10,933 nt of DNA, from assembly GCA_964444795.1 (NCBI GenBank), contig CAYUIQ010000277.1, positions 1 through 10,933 of the forward strand, in the 5' to 3' direction. This DNA is from JABMRP01 sp964444795 (lineage in GTDB: Bacteria > Planctomycetota > Planctomycetia > Pirellulales > Thermoguttaceae). Made by a program: the position numbers and the translations under genes. The notes beneath the pieces are model-generated. The model ran no database searches. It saw nothing but the letters and a program-made list of their open reading frames with translations, and was not told the origin of the DNA. Below are positions 1 to 7,734 of the stretch, piece after piece (within the stretch, counting starts at the first letter, position 1; each line of letters starts with the position of its first letter).

Positions 1-927
<927 letters not shown>

Positions 928-973
928 CGCTGCATTCTAGACGATCGCCGCGGAGTCGCCAGAGCACCCGTCT

Positions 974-996
974 CCCCTCTCCCGCTGGGAAAGGGG
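974..996. repeat. Hairpin repeat in the divergent intergenic region
   Basis: CCCCTCTCCC (974-983), loop GCT, then GGGAAAGGGG (987-996) form a ten-pair stem with one mismatch. It has the same core, CTCTCCC-three bases-GGGAGAG-like, as the hairpin at 7760-7778. It lies just upstream of the sigma factor promoter and downstream of no visible gene end, so a terminator role is not obvious. It looks like a dispersed GC-rich palindromic element. Confidence 0.45.
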
Positions 997-1003
997 CCGG
1001 GCT

Positions 1004-1032
1004 GTGAAAACCCCCGACTAGCGGTCTATAAT
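1004..1032 (+). promoter_or_regulatory. Sigma-70-like promoter of the ECF sigma factor gene
   Basis: GTGAAA (1004-1009; four of six matches to TTGACA) is followed after exactly 17 bases by a perfect TATAAT (1027-1032). A start near 1039 would leave a leader of about 30 bases before the ATG at 1070. The -10 box overlaps the upstream in-frame ATG at 1031, which argues against that ATG as the start. This looks like a housekeeping promoter rather than an ECF autoregulated one. Confidence 0.5.
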
Positions 1033-1069
1033 GAGCCCATCGCAAGAACCCCCTATACCGAGGGACACC

Positions 1070-1633
1070 ATGACCGACGTCACTCGAATCCTCTCCGCCA
1101 TCGAGCAAGGCGATGCCGAGGCCGTCGAGAAGCTTCTGCCACTGGTCTACGAGGAATTGCGGAAGCTGGCCGCCGCCAAGATGGCGCAGGAAAAGCCCGG
1201 GCAGACTTTGCAGGCGACCGGGCTGGTCCATGAGGCGTATCTGCGCCTGGTGGATGGAGAGAAAGCCCAGCACTGGGATAGTCGACGCCACTTCTTTGCT
1301 GCCGCCGCCGAAGCGATGCGGCGCATTCTCGTGGAGACCGCCCGCCACAAGGGGCGGCAGAGACATGGGGGGGACCGCAAGCGAAACGACTTGTGCGATT
1401 TCGACGCGGTAGGTTTGCCTCCGGGCGATGAGGTATTGGATCTGGATGAAGCCTTGACCCAACTTGCCGACCACGATCCTCGGTCAGCCGAACTGGCCAA
1501 GCTGCGGTTTTTTGCCGGGTTGACGCTGGAGGAAACCGCCCTCGGGCTGGATATCTCTCTCCGGACTGCCAAGCGCGACTGGGCCTACGCGCGGGCATGG
1601 CTGGCCCGCGCGCTGCGGGCGTATGATGCGTAG
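1070..1633 (+). CDS. ECF-family RNA polymerase sigma factor (Sig-70_X6/TIGR02999 type)
   Basis: The 187-residue product is the expected size for this ECF subgroup, which is abundant in planctomycetes and often next to Ser/Thr kinase genes. Region 2 covers about residues 8-85, with PLVYEELRKLA (24-34) and the signature LQATGLVHEAYLRL (47-60). Region 4 lies at about 144-180, with LTLEETALGLDISLRTAKRD (151-170) as the helix-turn-helix that reads the -35 element. No region 3, membrane segment or anti-sigma gene is seen. The start at 1070 is chosen because GAGGGA sits 4 bases upstream and because the alternative ATG at 1031 overlaps the -10 box. The kinase gene begins 89 bases downstream on the same strand with no terminator between, so co-transcription is likely. 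Role by family knowledge: redirect RNA polymerase to a small regulon, probably under control of the neighbouring kinase. Confidence 0.92.
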   Translation: MTDVTRILSAIEQGDAEAVEKLLPLVYEELRKLAAAKMAQEKPGQTLQATGLVHEAYLRLVDGEKAQHWDSRRHFFAAAAEAMRRILVETARHKGRQRHGGDRKRNDLCDFDAVGLPPGDEVLDLDEALTQLADHDPRSAELAKLRFFAGLTLEETALGLDISLRTAKRDWAYARAWLARALRAYDA

Positions 1634-1722
1634 AACGAAAAATCGCCCGAACTTTGGATTTTCCATGGCCCCTTTTGCGCGCCGATGACGCATAGCATTT
1701 CACAAGCCATTGGAGTTGGACC

Positions 1723-4428
1723 ATGTCACGTCCAGAGCGAAGCAATAAATCTCTCTTTCTCGCAGCGATCGAGATTGAGTCCGACTCCGAGCGGGCGGCA
1801 TTCTTGCGGCAAGCATGTGGCGATAACGACCAGCTACGGGAGGAAATTGAGTCACTGCTCGATGCACATAGCGATCCGCCAGAAGTACTCAAGCAGATGG
1901 ACAAGGTCCAGGGCTCCTTCAGCCAGCCCATCACCGAAAAGCCTGGCACCGAGATCGGCCCCTACAAGCTGCTCCAGCAGATCGGCGAGGGGGGGATGGG
2001 CGTCGTCTACATGGCCGAGCAGACCGAGCCGGTCGAGCGGCGCGTGGCGCTGAAGATCATCAAGCCGGGCATGGACACTCGGCAGGTGATCGGCCGCTTC
2101 GAGGCCGAGCGGCAGGTGTTGGCCATGATGGACCATCCGAACATTGCCAAGGTGCTCGACGCGGGGACAACCGATTCGGGCCGGCCGTATTTCGTGATGG
2201 AACTGGTAAGCGGCACGCCGATCACCGATTGTGCCGACGAACATCACTTAACCCCCCGCCAGCGTCTGGAACTGTTCATGCCCGTGTGTCAGGCGATCCA
2301 GCACGCCCACCAGAAGGGCATCATCCACCGCGACATCAAGCCCTCCAACGTGCTGGTGGCCGAGTACGACGACCGGCCGGTGCCCAAGGTGATCGACTTC
2401 GGAGTGGCCAAGGCGATCGAGAAGCGACTGACCGAAAAGACGATGTTTACCCACTACGGCCAGATCGTGGGCACGATCGGCTACATGAGCCCCGAGCAGG
2501 CCAATCTGAACCAGTCCGACGTCGATACCCGCAGCGACATCTACTCCCTCGGGGTGCTGCTGTACGAGTTGCTGACCGGGGAGACGCCGTTCGACCGCGA
2601 GCGGCTTCGTTCGGCCGCCTTCGACGAGTTGCTGCGGATCATCCGCGAGGAAGATCCGCCCAAGCCCAGCCTCCGTCTGAGCAGCAGCGACTCGCTGCCT
2701 TCGATTGCCGCCAATCGGCAGGTGGAGCCGAAGAAGCTGAACACCCTGGTTCGCGGTGAGCTGGACTGGATTGTGATGAAGGCCCTGGAGAAGGACCGCA
2801 CGCGCCGTTACGAGACGGCCAACGGTTTCGCCCGGGACGTCCAGCGTTATCTGGACGACGAGCCGGTGGAGGCCTGCCCGCCGTCGCGGGCCTATCGCTT
2901 TCGCAAGTTCGTGCGGCGGAACAAGGCGGCGCTGGTGACAACGGCGACCGTCCTGGCGGCGCTCTTGGTCGGCATGGTGGTCAGCATTTGGCAGGCAAAT
3001 GAAGCCTGCACGGCGCGGCGTCTGGCCGAGCGACGCTTGCTCGATGAACAGGAGGCACGCCGTGAGGCCGACCGACAACGTGAACTAGCAGGTGAGCAAC
3101 GAAAGCGTGCCGAAGCGCATTTGAGCTTGGCCACGCACGCCCTCGCTGAAGCATATAGGCTATTCAACCGGACCGGGCAGCCTAGGGACACGGCCTCCCA
3201 GGAGGTCTTTAAGGAAGCGATCTCGGTACTCACCGCTATGACAGAACAATACCCCACAAATCCAGAGTACTTCACTAGGTTAGCGCACGTCTACCGCTCG
3301 CTCATGGTCATCAGACTCGAATGTGCAGACGCGAAAAGTCTCCTCGCGGCGTCAGTGCGTGCCTCGACCAGAGCGATCGAACTTGATCCGACGGACGCCG
3401 AAGCCTACAGAATCCGCGGCTACGGGTATATGAACACGGAGGAATGGGTGAGAGCGAGCGCCGACCTTTCCCAGGCGAACGAGCTAGACCCCACGGACTG
3501 GCTCGCCTTCCTACGATACGACGACGTTTGCACGAAACTCGGTCGTTACGAGCAAGCACTCGACGCCTACAATCGCAGTGTCGAACTCGACTCCTCCCCA
3601 GCACACGTTCAAGCACTGATTTGCGCCTCACGCGGCTACGCCTATTCTGAACTCGGGCGCCGCAAGGAAGCACTCGACGACTACAGTCGCAGTATCCGAA
3701 TTGATCCCTCCCAAGCACAGGTCTACCTCTCGCGAGGTTACACCTATTGTGAGTTCGGACGCTACGAGGAGGCGATCGTCGACTACGATAGAAGCCTCGG
3801 ACTACTGCCCATGCAAGCGTACGTCTACAAATGTCGCGCCCTGGCCCAACTGGCGGGTGCCGATATCGACGGCTACCGGGTGGACTGCGCTGAGATGGTG
3901 GACCGGTTTGGCCAGACCGAAGACGGCGCCAAAGCATACAGGACAGCCTGGACGTGCGCCCTGGCGGCAGACGCGGTAGCGGATTACTCCGTGCCGATTG
4001 CCTTGGCCGAGAAGGCGGTCAAGAGCGATCCGGCTATCGGTGCTCGTATGAGGTGTCTCGGGGCGATCCTCTACCGCGCCGGGAAGTTGGACCAAGCGAT
4101 CCAGCGGTTAATGGAGGCAGATCAACTGGCGGCTTCCGATCCGCATTCGGCGTGGACGCGGGCTTATACGTGGCTATTCCTGGCCATGGCCCACCATCGG
4201 CTCGGGCAGTACGACGAGGCACTGGCGTGGGTCGGCAAGGCCGTTGAGCTGACAGACAAGGTGACGCAGGACAATGAGGATCGCTCGGGACGCTCCCTCA
4301 GTTGGGGCCGGCGTACCACAATGGAGCTTTTACGTCAAGAAGCCGGGGAGCTGTTGGGCGCCCGCACCGAGTCGGAACTGAGGGGAGAGAAACCGAACGA
4401 GCAAACAAAGGCGCCCGGTCCAGAGTGA
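1723..4428 (+). CDS. Membrane-anchored Ser/Thr protein kinase with C-terminal TPR repeats
   Basis: This is a 901-residue Hanks-type kinase. An N-terminal helical stretch (about 1-76) is typical of the planctomycete kinases paired with ECF sigma factors. The kinase domain (about 81-370) has all key residues: glycine loop GEGGMG (88-93), K111 in VALK, E129, HRDIKPSN (202-209, catalytic D204), DFG (225-227) and SPE (256-258). A single transmembrane helix spans about 404-423, followed by a charged helical or coiled-coil stretch (427-475) and TPR units from about 559 to 840, some 34 residues long. The expected topology is kinase in the cytoplasm and TPRs outside. TGGAG lies 7 bases before the ATG. 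It probably phosphorylates the adjacent sigma factor or other proteins after TPR-mediated sensing; this is inferred. From about 3160 the codon choice looks different from the kinase half (more CTC/CTA and A/T-ending codons), hinting at a shuffled sensor module. The last 20 or so residues are polar and disordered-looking. Confidence 0.95.
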   Translation: MSRPERSNKSLFLAAIEIESDSERAAFLRQACGDNDQLREEIESLLDAHSDPPEVLKQMDKVQGSFSQPITEKPGTEIGPYKLLQQIGEGGMGVVYMAEQTEPVERRVALKIIKPGMDTRQVIGRFEAERQVLAMMDHPNIAKVLDAGTTDSGRPYFVMELVSGTPITDCADEHHLTPRQRLELFMPVCQAIQHAHQKGIIHRDIKPSNVLVAEYDDRPVPKVIDFGVAKAIEKRLTEKTMFTHYGQIVGTIGYMSPEQANLNQSDVDTRSDIYSLGVLLYELLTGETPFDRERLRSAAFDELLRIIREEDPPKPSLRLSSSDSLPSIAANRQVEPKKLNTLVRGELDWIVMKALEKDRTRRYETANGFARDVQRYLDDEPVEACPPSRAYRFRKFVRRNKAALVTTATVLAALLVGMVVSIWQANEACTARRLAERRLLDEQEARREADRQRELAGEQRKRAEAHLSLATHALAEAYRLFNRTGQPRDTASQEVFKEAISVLTAMTEQYPTNPEYFTRLAHVYRSLMVIRLECADAKSLLAASVRASTRAIELDPTDAEAYRIRGYGYMNTEEWVRASADLSQANELDPTDWLAFLRYDDVCTKLGRYEQALDAYNRSVELDSSPAHVQALICASRGYAYSELGRRKEALDDYSRSIRIDPSQAQVYLSRGYTYCEFGRYEEAIVDYDRSLGLLPMQAYVYKCRALAQLAGADIDGYRVDCAEMVDRFGQTEDGAKAYRTAWTCALAADAVADYSVPIALAEKAVKSDPAIGARMRCLGAILYRAGKLDQAIQRLMEADQLAASDPHSAWTRAYTWLFLAMAHHRLGQYDEALAWVGKAVELTDKVTQDNEDRSGRSLSWGRRTTMELLRQEAGELLGARTESELRGEKPNEQTKAPGPE
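3538..3831 (+). repeat. Tandem TPR-coding units recognisable at DNA level
   Basis: Three units begin at 3538, 3652 and 3754 with the pattern (C/T)TCGG(T/G/A)CG followed by GA(A/G)GC(A/G) and GAC-TAC codons. The spacings are 114 bases (38 codons) and 102 bases (34 codons, one canonical TPR). The halves at 3626-3656 and 3728-3758 also match (GCTACGCCTATTCTGA versus GTTACACCTATTGTGA). Similarity in bases as well as residues points to fairly recent tandem duplication within the kinase sensor. Confidence 0.55.
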
Positions 4429-4448
4429 AAGGCCGGGCGATGATGTGA

Positions 4449-4463
4449 GGCCTCGTTGAGGCC
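4449..4463 (+). other. Perfect stem-loop just after the kinase gene
   Basis: GGCCTC-GTT-GAGGCC is a perfect six-pair stem with a three-base loop, 20 bases after the kinase stop codon. No T-run follows, so it is not a classical intrinsic terminator. It may protect the 3' end or weaken read-through into the LRR gene. Confidence 0.4.
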
Positions 4464-4479
4464 CAGCAGTGGTGACAGC

Positions 4480-4616
4480 AAAAAGCGGCCGGTGAGGCTA
4501 GGCTAGCAACCACGGTCCTCACCGGCCAGGCGGCTCCTCCGGCGGCTCGCTCTGCGCGCCGGGGAGCACGGCTGTTTGCATTATGGCGGACCGCCGACCT
4601 TTGGGGAGTACCAGCC
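4480..4616 (+). promoter_or_regulatory. Structured 5' leader, copy 1 (upstream of LRR gene)
   Basis: This stretch is repeated before the next gene (5375-5509). Stem 1 is a perfect 11-pair hairpin, GGCCGGTGAGG (4487-4497) with CCTCACCGGCC (4517-4527); its 19-base loop begins just after a G that completes the palindrome GCTAG-G-CTAGC (4497-4507). A second stem pairs GCTCC with GGAGC and CGGCG with CGCCG (about 4533-4567). An AT-rich CATTAT (4579-4584) could be a -10 box, and GGGGAG (4603-4608) is the ribosome binding site 8 bases before the ATG. On the minus strand stem 1 ends in TTTTT, so antisense terminator activity is possible. No named riboswitch or RNA family is recognised. Confidence 0.55.
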
Positions 4617-5366
4617 ATGAGAAGATCGATCCGGCAGGACGGGGAGATGACGAAATCGGTCCGGCGGGCGGGTGTTCGATTCGGCACGCTTGTCCTTGTC
4701 GTGGTTCTGGCCGTGACGTCAATGTTGGCCCTGGGCATTGGACCCGACCGGCTGCTGCTGCTACTGCAACGATTCGCCGCCGAGCAAGACCCCGAGGCCG
4801 CCCTGGCCGAGCAAGAGGCCAAGACCGCCCTCAGGCAGCGAGGCTTCCTGGTGATCAGCGATCCGCAAACCAAGCACGTTGAATACATCAGTTTCTTCGG
4901 GCGCAAGGACCTCGACGACGCCACGCTCCAGAAGCTGGCCGCGCTACACCATCTCACAAGCGTTAACCTGCACGACACCAATATCGGCGATGAACAACTG
5001 CACTACCTGCGCCCGCTGTCCAGACTCATCTACCTGGACTTGTCCGGCACCGGTATCTCGGACAACGGGCTGGCTTGCCTGGCCGATTCGACCGATCTGA
5101 TCACGTTGCACGTTCACCGCACACGGATCAGCAACGACGGCCTACCACACATCGCTCGTATGCGAAACCTGGAGATACTCGGCTTGCGGCAAACATCCGT
5201 TACGGAGGAAGGTTTGAGCCGCTTGCGGTGTCTGCCAAAACTCGATGTACTTCAGTACGGAGAGATCGCAACGGAAGGGCCGGATTCCAGGCGACCACAA
5301 AACGTGGAAGCGTCCGACGCACGGAGCCGTCAAGCACAATTCGGCGCCGCCGGCGGAGAAAGATAA
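4617..5366 (+). CDS. Membrane-anchored leucine-rich repeat protein
   Basis: The product has 249 residues. A basic N-terminus is followed by one hydrophobic helix (about 22-41), which acts as an uncleaved anchor or signal. A charged linker (50-85) leads to one degenerate LRR (88-112) and four LRRs of exactly 24 residues starting at L113, L137, L161 and L185, with the pattern LxxLxLxxTxIxxxGLxxL. A fifth begins at 209 (LDVLQYGEIATEG) but breaks off into a polar tail of about 30 residues. LRRs of this type mediate protein binding; the partner is unknown and the domain probably faces the periplasm. GGGGAG 8 bases upstream supports the ATG at 4617; the ATG at 4647 is an alternative. It lies 188 bases after the kinase and shares its leader with the delta-60 gene. 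The tail may reflect 3' erosion next to the duplicated leader. Confidence 0.85.
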   Translation: MRRSIRQDGEMTKSVRRAGVRFGTLVLVVVLAVTSMLALGIGPDRLLLLLQRFAAEQDPEAALAEQEAKTALRQRGFLVISDPQTKHVEYISFFGRKDLDDATLQKLAALHHLTSVNLHDTNIGDEQLHYLRPLSRLIYLDLSGTGISDNGLACLADSTDLITLHVHRTRISNDGLPHIARMRNLEILGLRQTSVTEEGLSRLRCLPKLDVLQYGEIATEGPDSRRPQNVEASDARSRQAQFGAAGGER

Positions 5367-5374
5367 GAGTGTAA

Positions 5375-5509
5375 CAAAAGCGGCCGGTGAGGCTAGGCTA
5401 GCAACCACGCTCCTCACCGGCCAGGCGGCTCCCGGGCGGCAGGTCTGCGCGCCGGGGAGCACGACCATTTTATTATACCGCGGGCCGCCCGATCGTTGGA
5501 GACCTAACC
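5375..5509 (+). promoter_or_regulatory. Structured 5' leader, copy 2 (upstream of delta-60 repeat gene)
   Basis: This is the second copy of the element at 4480-4616. The first 57 bases after the shared AAAA start (5376) differ by one base (CACGC for CACGG). The next block ends in the shared 3' run TCTGCGCGCCGGGGAGCACG. Stem 1 pairs 5382-5392 with 5412-5422 perfectly. Stem 2 pairs GCTCCC (5428-5433) with GGGAGC (5455-5460) and GGCG (5435-5438) with CGCC (5450-5453). Pairing is kept although the 5' arm differs from copy 1. TATTAT (5471-5476) aligns with CATTAT of copy 1 and may be a -10 box. GGAGA (5498-5502) lies 7 bases before the ATG. Distance from AAAA to the ATG is 134 bases, against 136 in copy 1. 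Confidence 0.55.
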
Positions 5510-7660
5510 ATGCGATTTCTCTCCTCACAACGTACGCGGAAACCGCGTCCCCACCACTACCGGCTCCCCGGGCGAGGCAAGCCCGCCGCAATGCGGACCG
5601 GACGACACCTCCGCCTGGAGCCGCTGGAAGAGCGGACGGTGCTCTCCGGCGGCGTTGTTACCACTTCCGTCACGGACTCGGATGTGGTTTACGACAGCTT
5701 TCTTCAGCAGGATGACGAGATTGTCGTGGCCGTTCAAGCAAATGAGAACGGGGACGACCCCGACTTTGCAGTCCTCCGCTATCAAGCCGACGGCACCTTG
5801 GACCCCACCTTCGCTGACGACGGCATCGCCATCACCGACGTCTCCAAATGGGGCGATGGTGCCTATGCCGCGGTGCCCTACTCCGACGGCAAGATCCTGC
5901 TCGCCGGCTACGCCGATCCATCCCGGAAATACACGCCGAGCTTGGACGTTGCCTTGGCGCGATACAACTCCGACGGCAGCATGGACGAGACGTTTGGCTC
6001 CAATGGCGAGGTAAGGACCAACTTAGGTACGCCCGGTAGAATCAACGACGTGATGCTCCAACCGGACGAGAAGATCGTGGTGGCGGGCTACTTTCAGGAC
6101 GGCAGTGGCAAACAGCAGTTCACGCTTGCCCGCTTTACGGCAACTGGAGAACTTGACCCCGGCTTTGGCAATGATGGCGGCGTCGTGCAGACCGCCGTAA
6201 GTGAGGGCCATGACCGCGCCAACGCCGTGACCATGCACCAGGGGAAAATACTGGCGGTGGGCGAGACCAACAATTCGGATATCGCCCTGGTACGATATAA
6301 CCTGGACGGCAGTTTGGACACCACCTTCGACGGCGACGGGATCGTCACGACGAATTTCGGCCCCGATCACTTTTCCTATGCGCAAGCAGTCGCCATCGAC
6401 GCCGACGGCAAAATTGTGGTAACCGGAGCTGCTGTGATTCCATCACCGACCGGCGGTTGGGTGGTCGACTTGGCCGTGGCTCGCTACCAAAGCAACGGCA
6501 CCCTGGACACAAGCTTCGGGGGGGGCGACGGACTGCTGTGGACGGATTTCGGCTACTACGCTTACGACAACGGTACCGACGTCGCTATCCAGCCTGACGG
6601 GAAGATCATCGTTGCCGGCTATGCAGGTGACGAATACTACGCGCGGAAGTTTACCGTTGGCCGCTATCTCTCGGACGGGACACTCGACCCGAGCTTTGCA
6701 TCGGACGGCAAGGTGGTCACGCCGATCCTGAACAGTGCGGAACCCGAGTCGGTGGACATTCAGTCTGATGGGAAGATCGTTGTCTCCGGTCGGGCCGATG
6801 GCGGCGCAGGCTGGGTGATCGCTCTGGCCCGCTACAACACGGACGGCAGCCTCGATGAATCGTTCGGAGTCGTGGCCAACGGCGAGCCCGACGCGGTGGA
6901 CGATTCGGCAGCCACCGCCGTGGACACAGCCGTGACGGTCGACGTGCTGGCCAATGACAGCGACCCGGATACTGGGGACATTCTCACGGTGACCTCACTC
7001 GGCACGCCGGGTGCCGGTACGGCGGTTGACAACGGCGATGGAACGGTCACTTACACACCCAATGCCGGTTACGTGGGCCTGGACTCCTTCACCTACACCG
7101 TCAGCGACGGCAACGGCGGGGAGGACACGGCCACGGCAACCATCACCATCCAAGAGCAGTCAGCGGAACCAGTCTATACCAGCACGGACGGCCCAATCCT
7201 GATCGGCGACCTGAAGACGGTCACCTCGACGGTTCTGGCGACGTTCGACGACCCGATCGTCGCGTTGAACGTGCGGATCAATCTCACGCACGCCGACGCG
7301 GCCAACTTGGACGTCCGCCTGCTAGATCCCACCGGAGATGTGTCCCTGAATCTGGCATCGTCGCTCGATTCGGGCGATCTGTACTACGGCGTGGAGATTG
7401 AGGGCGCGTCGCCCCAGCACATCGGCACCTGGACGCTGGAGATCACCGACAGCGCGAAGGACAAGAAGCGGGGCACGCTCTACGGCTGGTCACTGATCGT
7501 CAACCCGACAGCACCCCTGGCAGTCGCCGCTTCCTCGCAGACCGCCTCCGCCGCCGACCTGGCCCTGCTGTCCTGGTTCGACCTCGACCAAGCGGACGAC
7601 GACGAGACCGACCCCTTGACCGAAAGCCTTGTCGACGACCTGGCCCTGATGCTGGTGTAG
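5510..7660 (+). CDS. Secreted delta-60 repeat protein with Ig-like (Big_9/cadherin-like) and P/Homo B domains
   Basis: The 716-residue protein begins with a basic stretch and LEPLEERTVLSGG (36-48), resembling the LEPR-XLL-type motif at the N-terminus of many planctomycete exported proteins. Residues from about 50 to 454 hold seven delta-60 repeats (TIGR02608), each with a QxDGKIvvaG strand and an aRYnxDGtLDxtFG end; the first ends at LRYQADGTLDPTF from residue 89. Seven units would suit a seven-bladed beta-propeller. Residues 455-550 are a Big_9/tandem-95 type domain (VDVLANDSDPD, YTPNAGYVG, FTYTVSDGNGG). Residues 555-670 look like a P/Homo B (proprotein convertase) domain (GTWTLEITD, GTLYGWSLIV), here without a protease. 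The acidic tail (676-716) has a leucine-rich helix. The protein is probably on the surface or extracellular, in adhesion or matrix. The start at 5510 is backed by GGAGA and by leader homology; ATG 5591 would still keep the LEPLE motif. Confidence 0.9.
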   Translation: MRFLSSQRTRKPRPHHYRLPGRGKPAAMRTGRHLRLEPLEERTVLSGGVVTTSVTDSDVVYDSFLQQDDEIVVAVQANENGDDPDFAVLRYQADGTLDPTFADDGIAITDVSKWGDGAYAAVPYSDGKILLAGYADPSRKYTPSLDVALARYNSDGSMDETFGSNGEVRTNLGTPGRINDVMLQPDEKIVVAGYFQDGSGKQQFTLARFTATGELDPGFGNDGGVVQTAVSEGHDRANAVTMHQGKILAVGETNNSDIALVRYNLDGSLDTTFDGDGIVTTNFGPDHFSYAQAVAIDADGKIVVTGAAVIPSPTGGWVVDLAVARYQSNGTLDTSFGGGDGLLWTDFGYYAYDNGTDVAIQPDGKIIVAGYAGDEYYARKFTVGRYLSDGTLDPSFASDGKVVTPILNSAEPESVDIQSDGKIVVSGRADGGAGWVIALARYNTDGSLDESFGVVANGEPDAVDDSAATAVDTAVTVDVLANDSDPDTGDILTVTSLGTPGAGTAVDNGDGTVTYTPNAGYVGLDSFTYTVSDGNGGEDTATATITIQEQSAEPVYTSTDGPILIGDLKTVTSTVLATFDDPIVALNVRINLTHADAANLDVRLLDPTGDVSLNLASSLDSGDLYYGVEIEGASPQHIGTWTLEITDSAKDKKRGTLYGWSLIVNPTAPLAVAASSQTASAADLALLSWFDLDQADDDETDPLTESLVDDLALMLV

Positions 7661-7734
7661 CGGTCGCAGAAGGAAACTCGGCGCAAATCGTGAACAATGC
7701 CGCCGGAGAGAAGATAGCCCGAGGCGAACCGCCC

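Noticed and set aside
2248..3078. 276-codon minus-strand open frame
   Set aside because: It is antisense to the kinase domain, which has every catalytic residue on the plus strand.
3538..3831. CRISPR-like array
   Set aside because: The repeats are in-frame TPR codons of 34-38 residues, not short direct repeats with unique spacers.
4487..4527. Leader stem 1 as a plus-strand intrinsic terminator for the kinase gene
   Set aside because: No T-run follows the stem on the plus strand; the A-run is on the 5' side. A second copy sits before another gene in the same position, which suits a leader better.
4481..5463. Insertion sequence or composite transposon bounded by the two repeats
   Set aside because: No transposase lies between the copies, they are direct and not inverted, and no target duplication was seen. 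Each copy is tied to the start of a gene.
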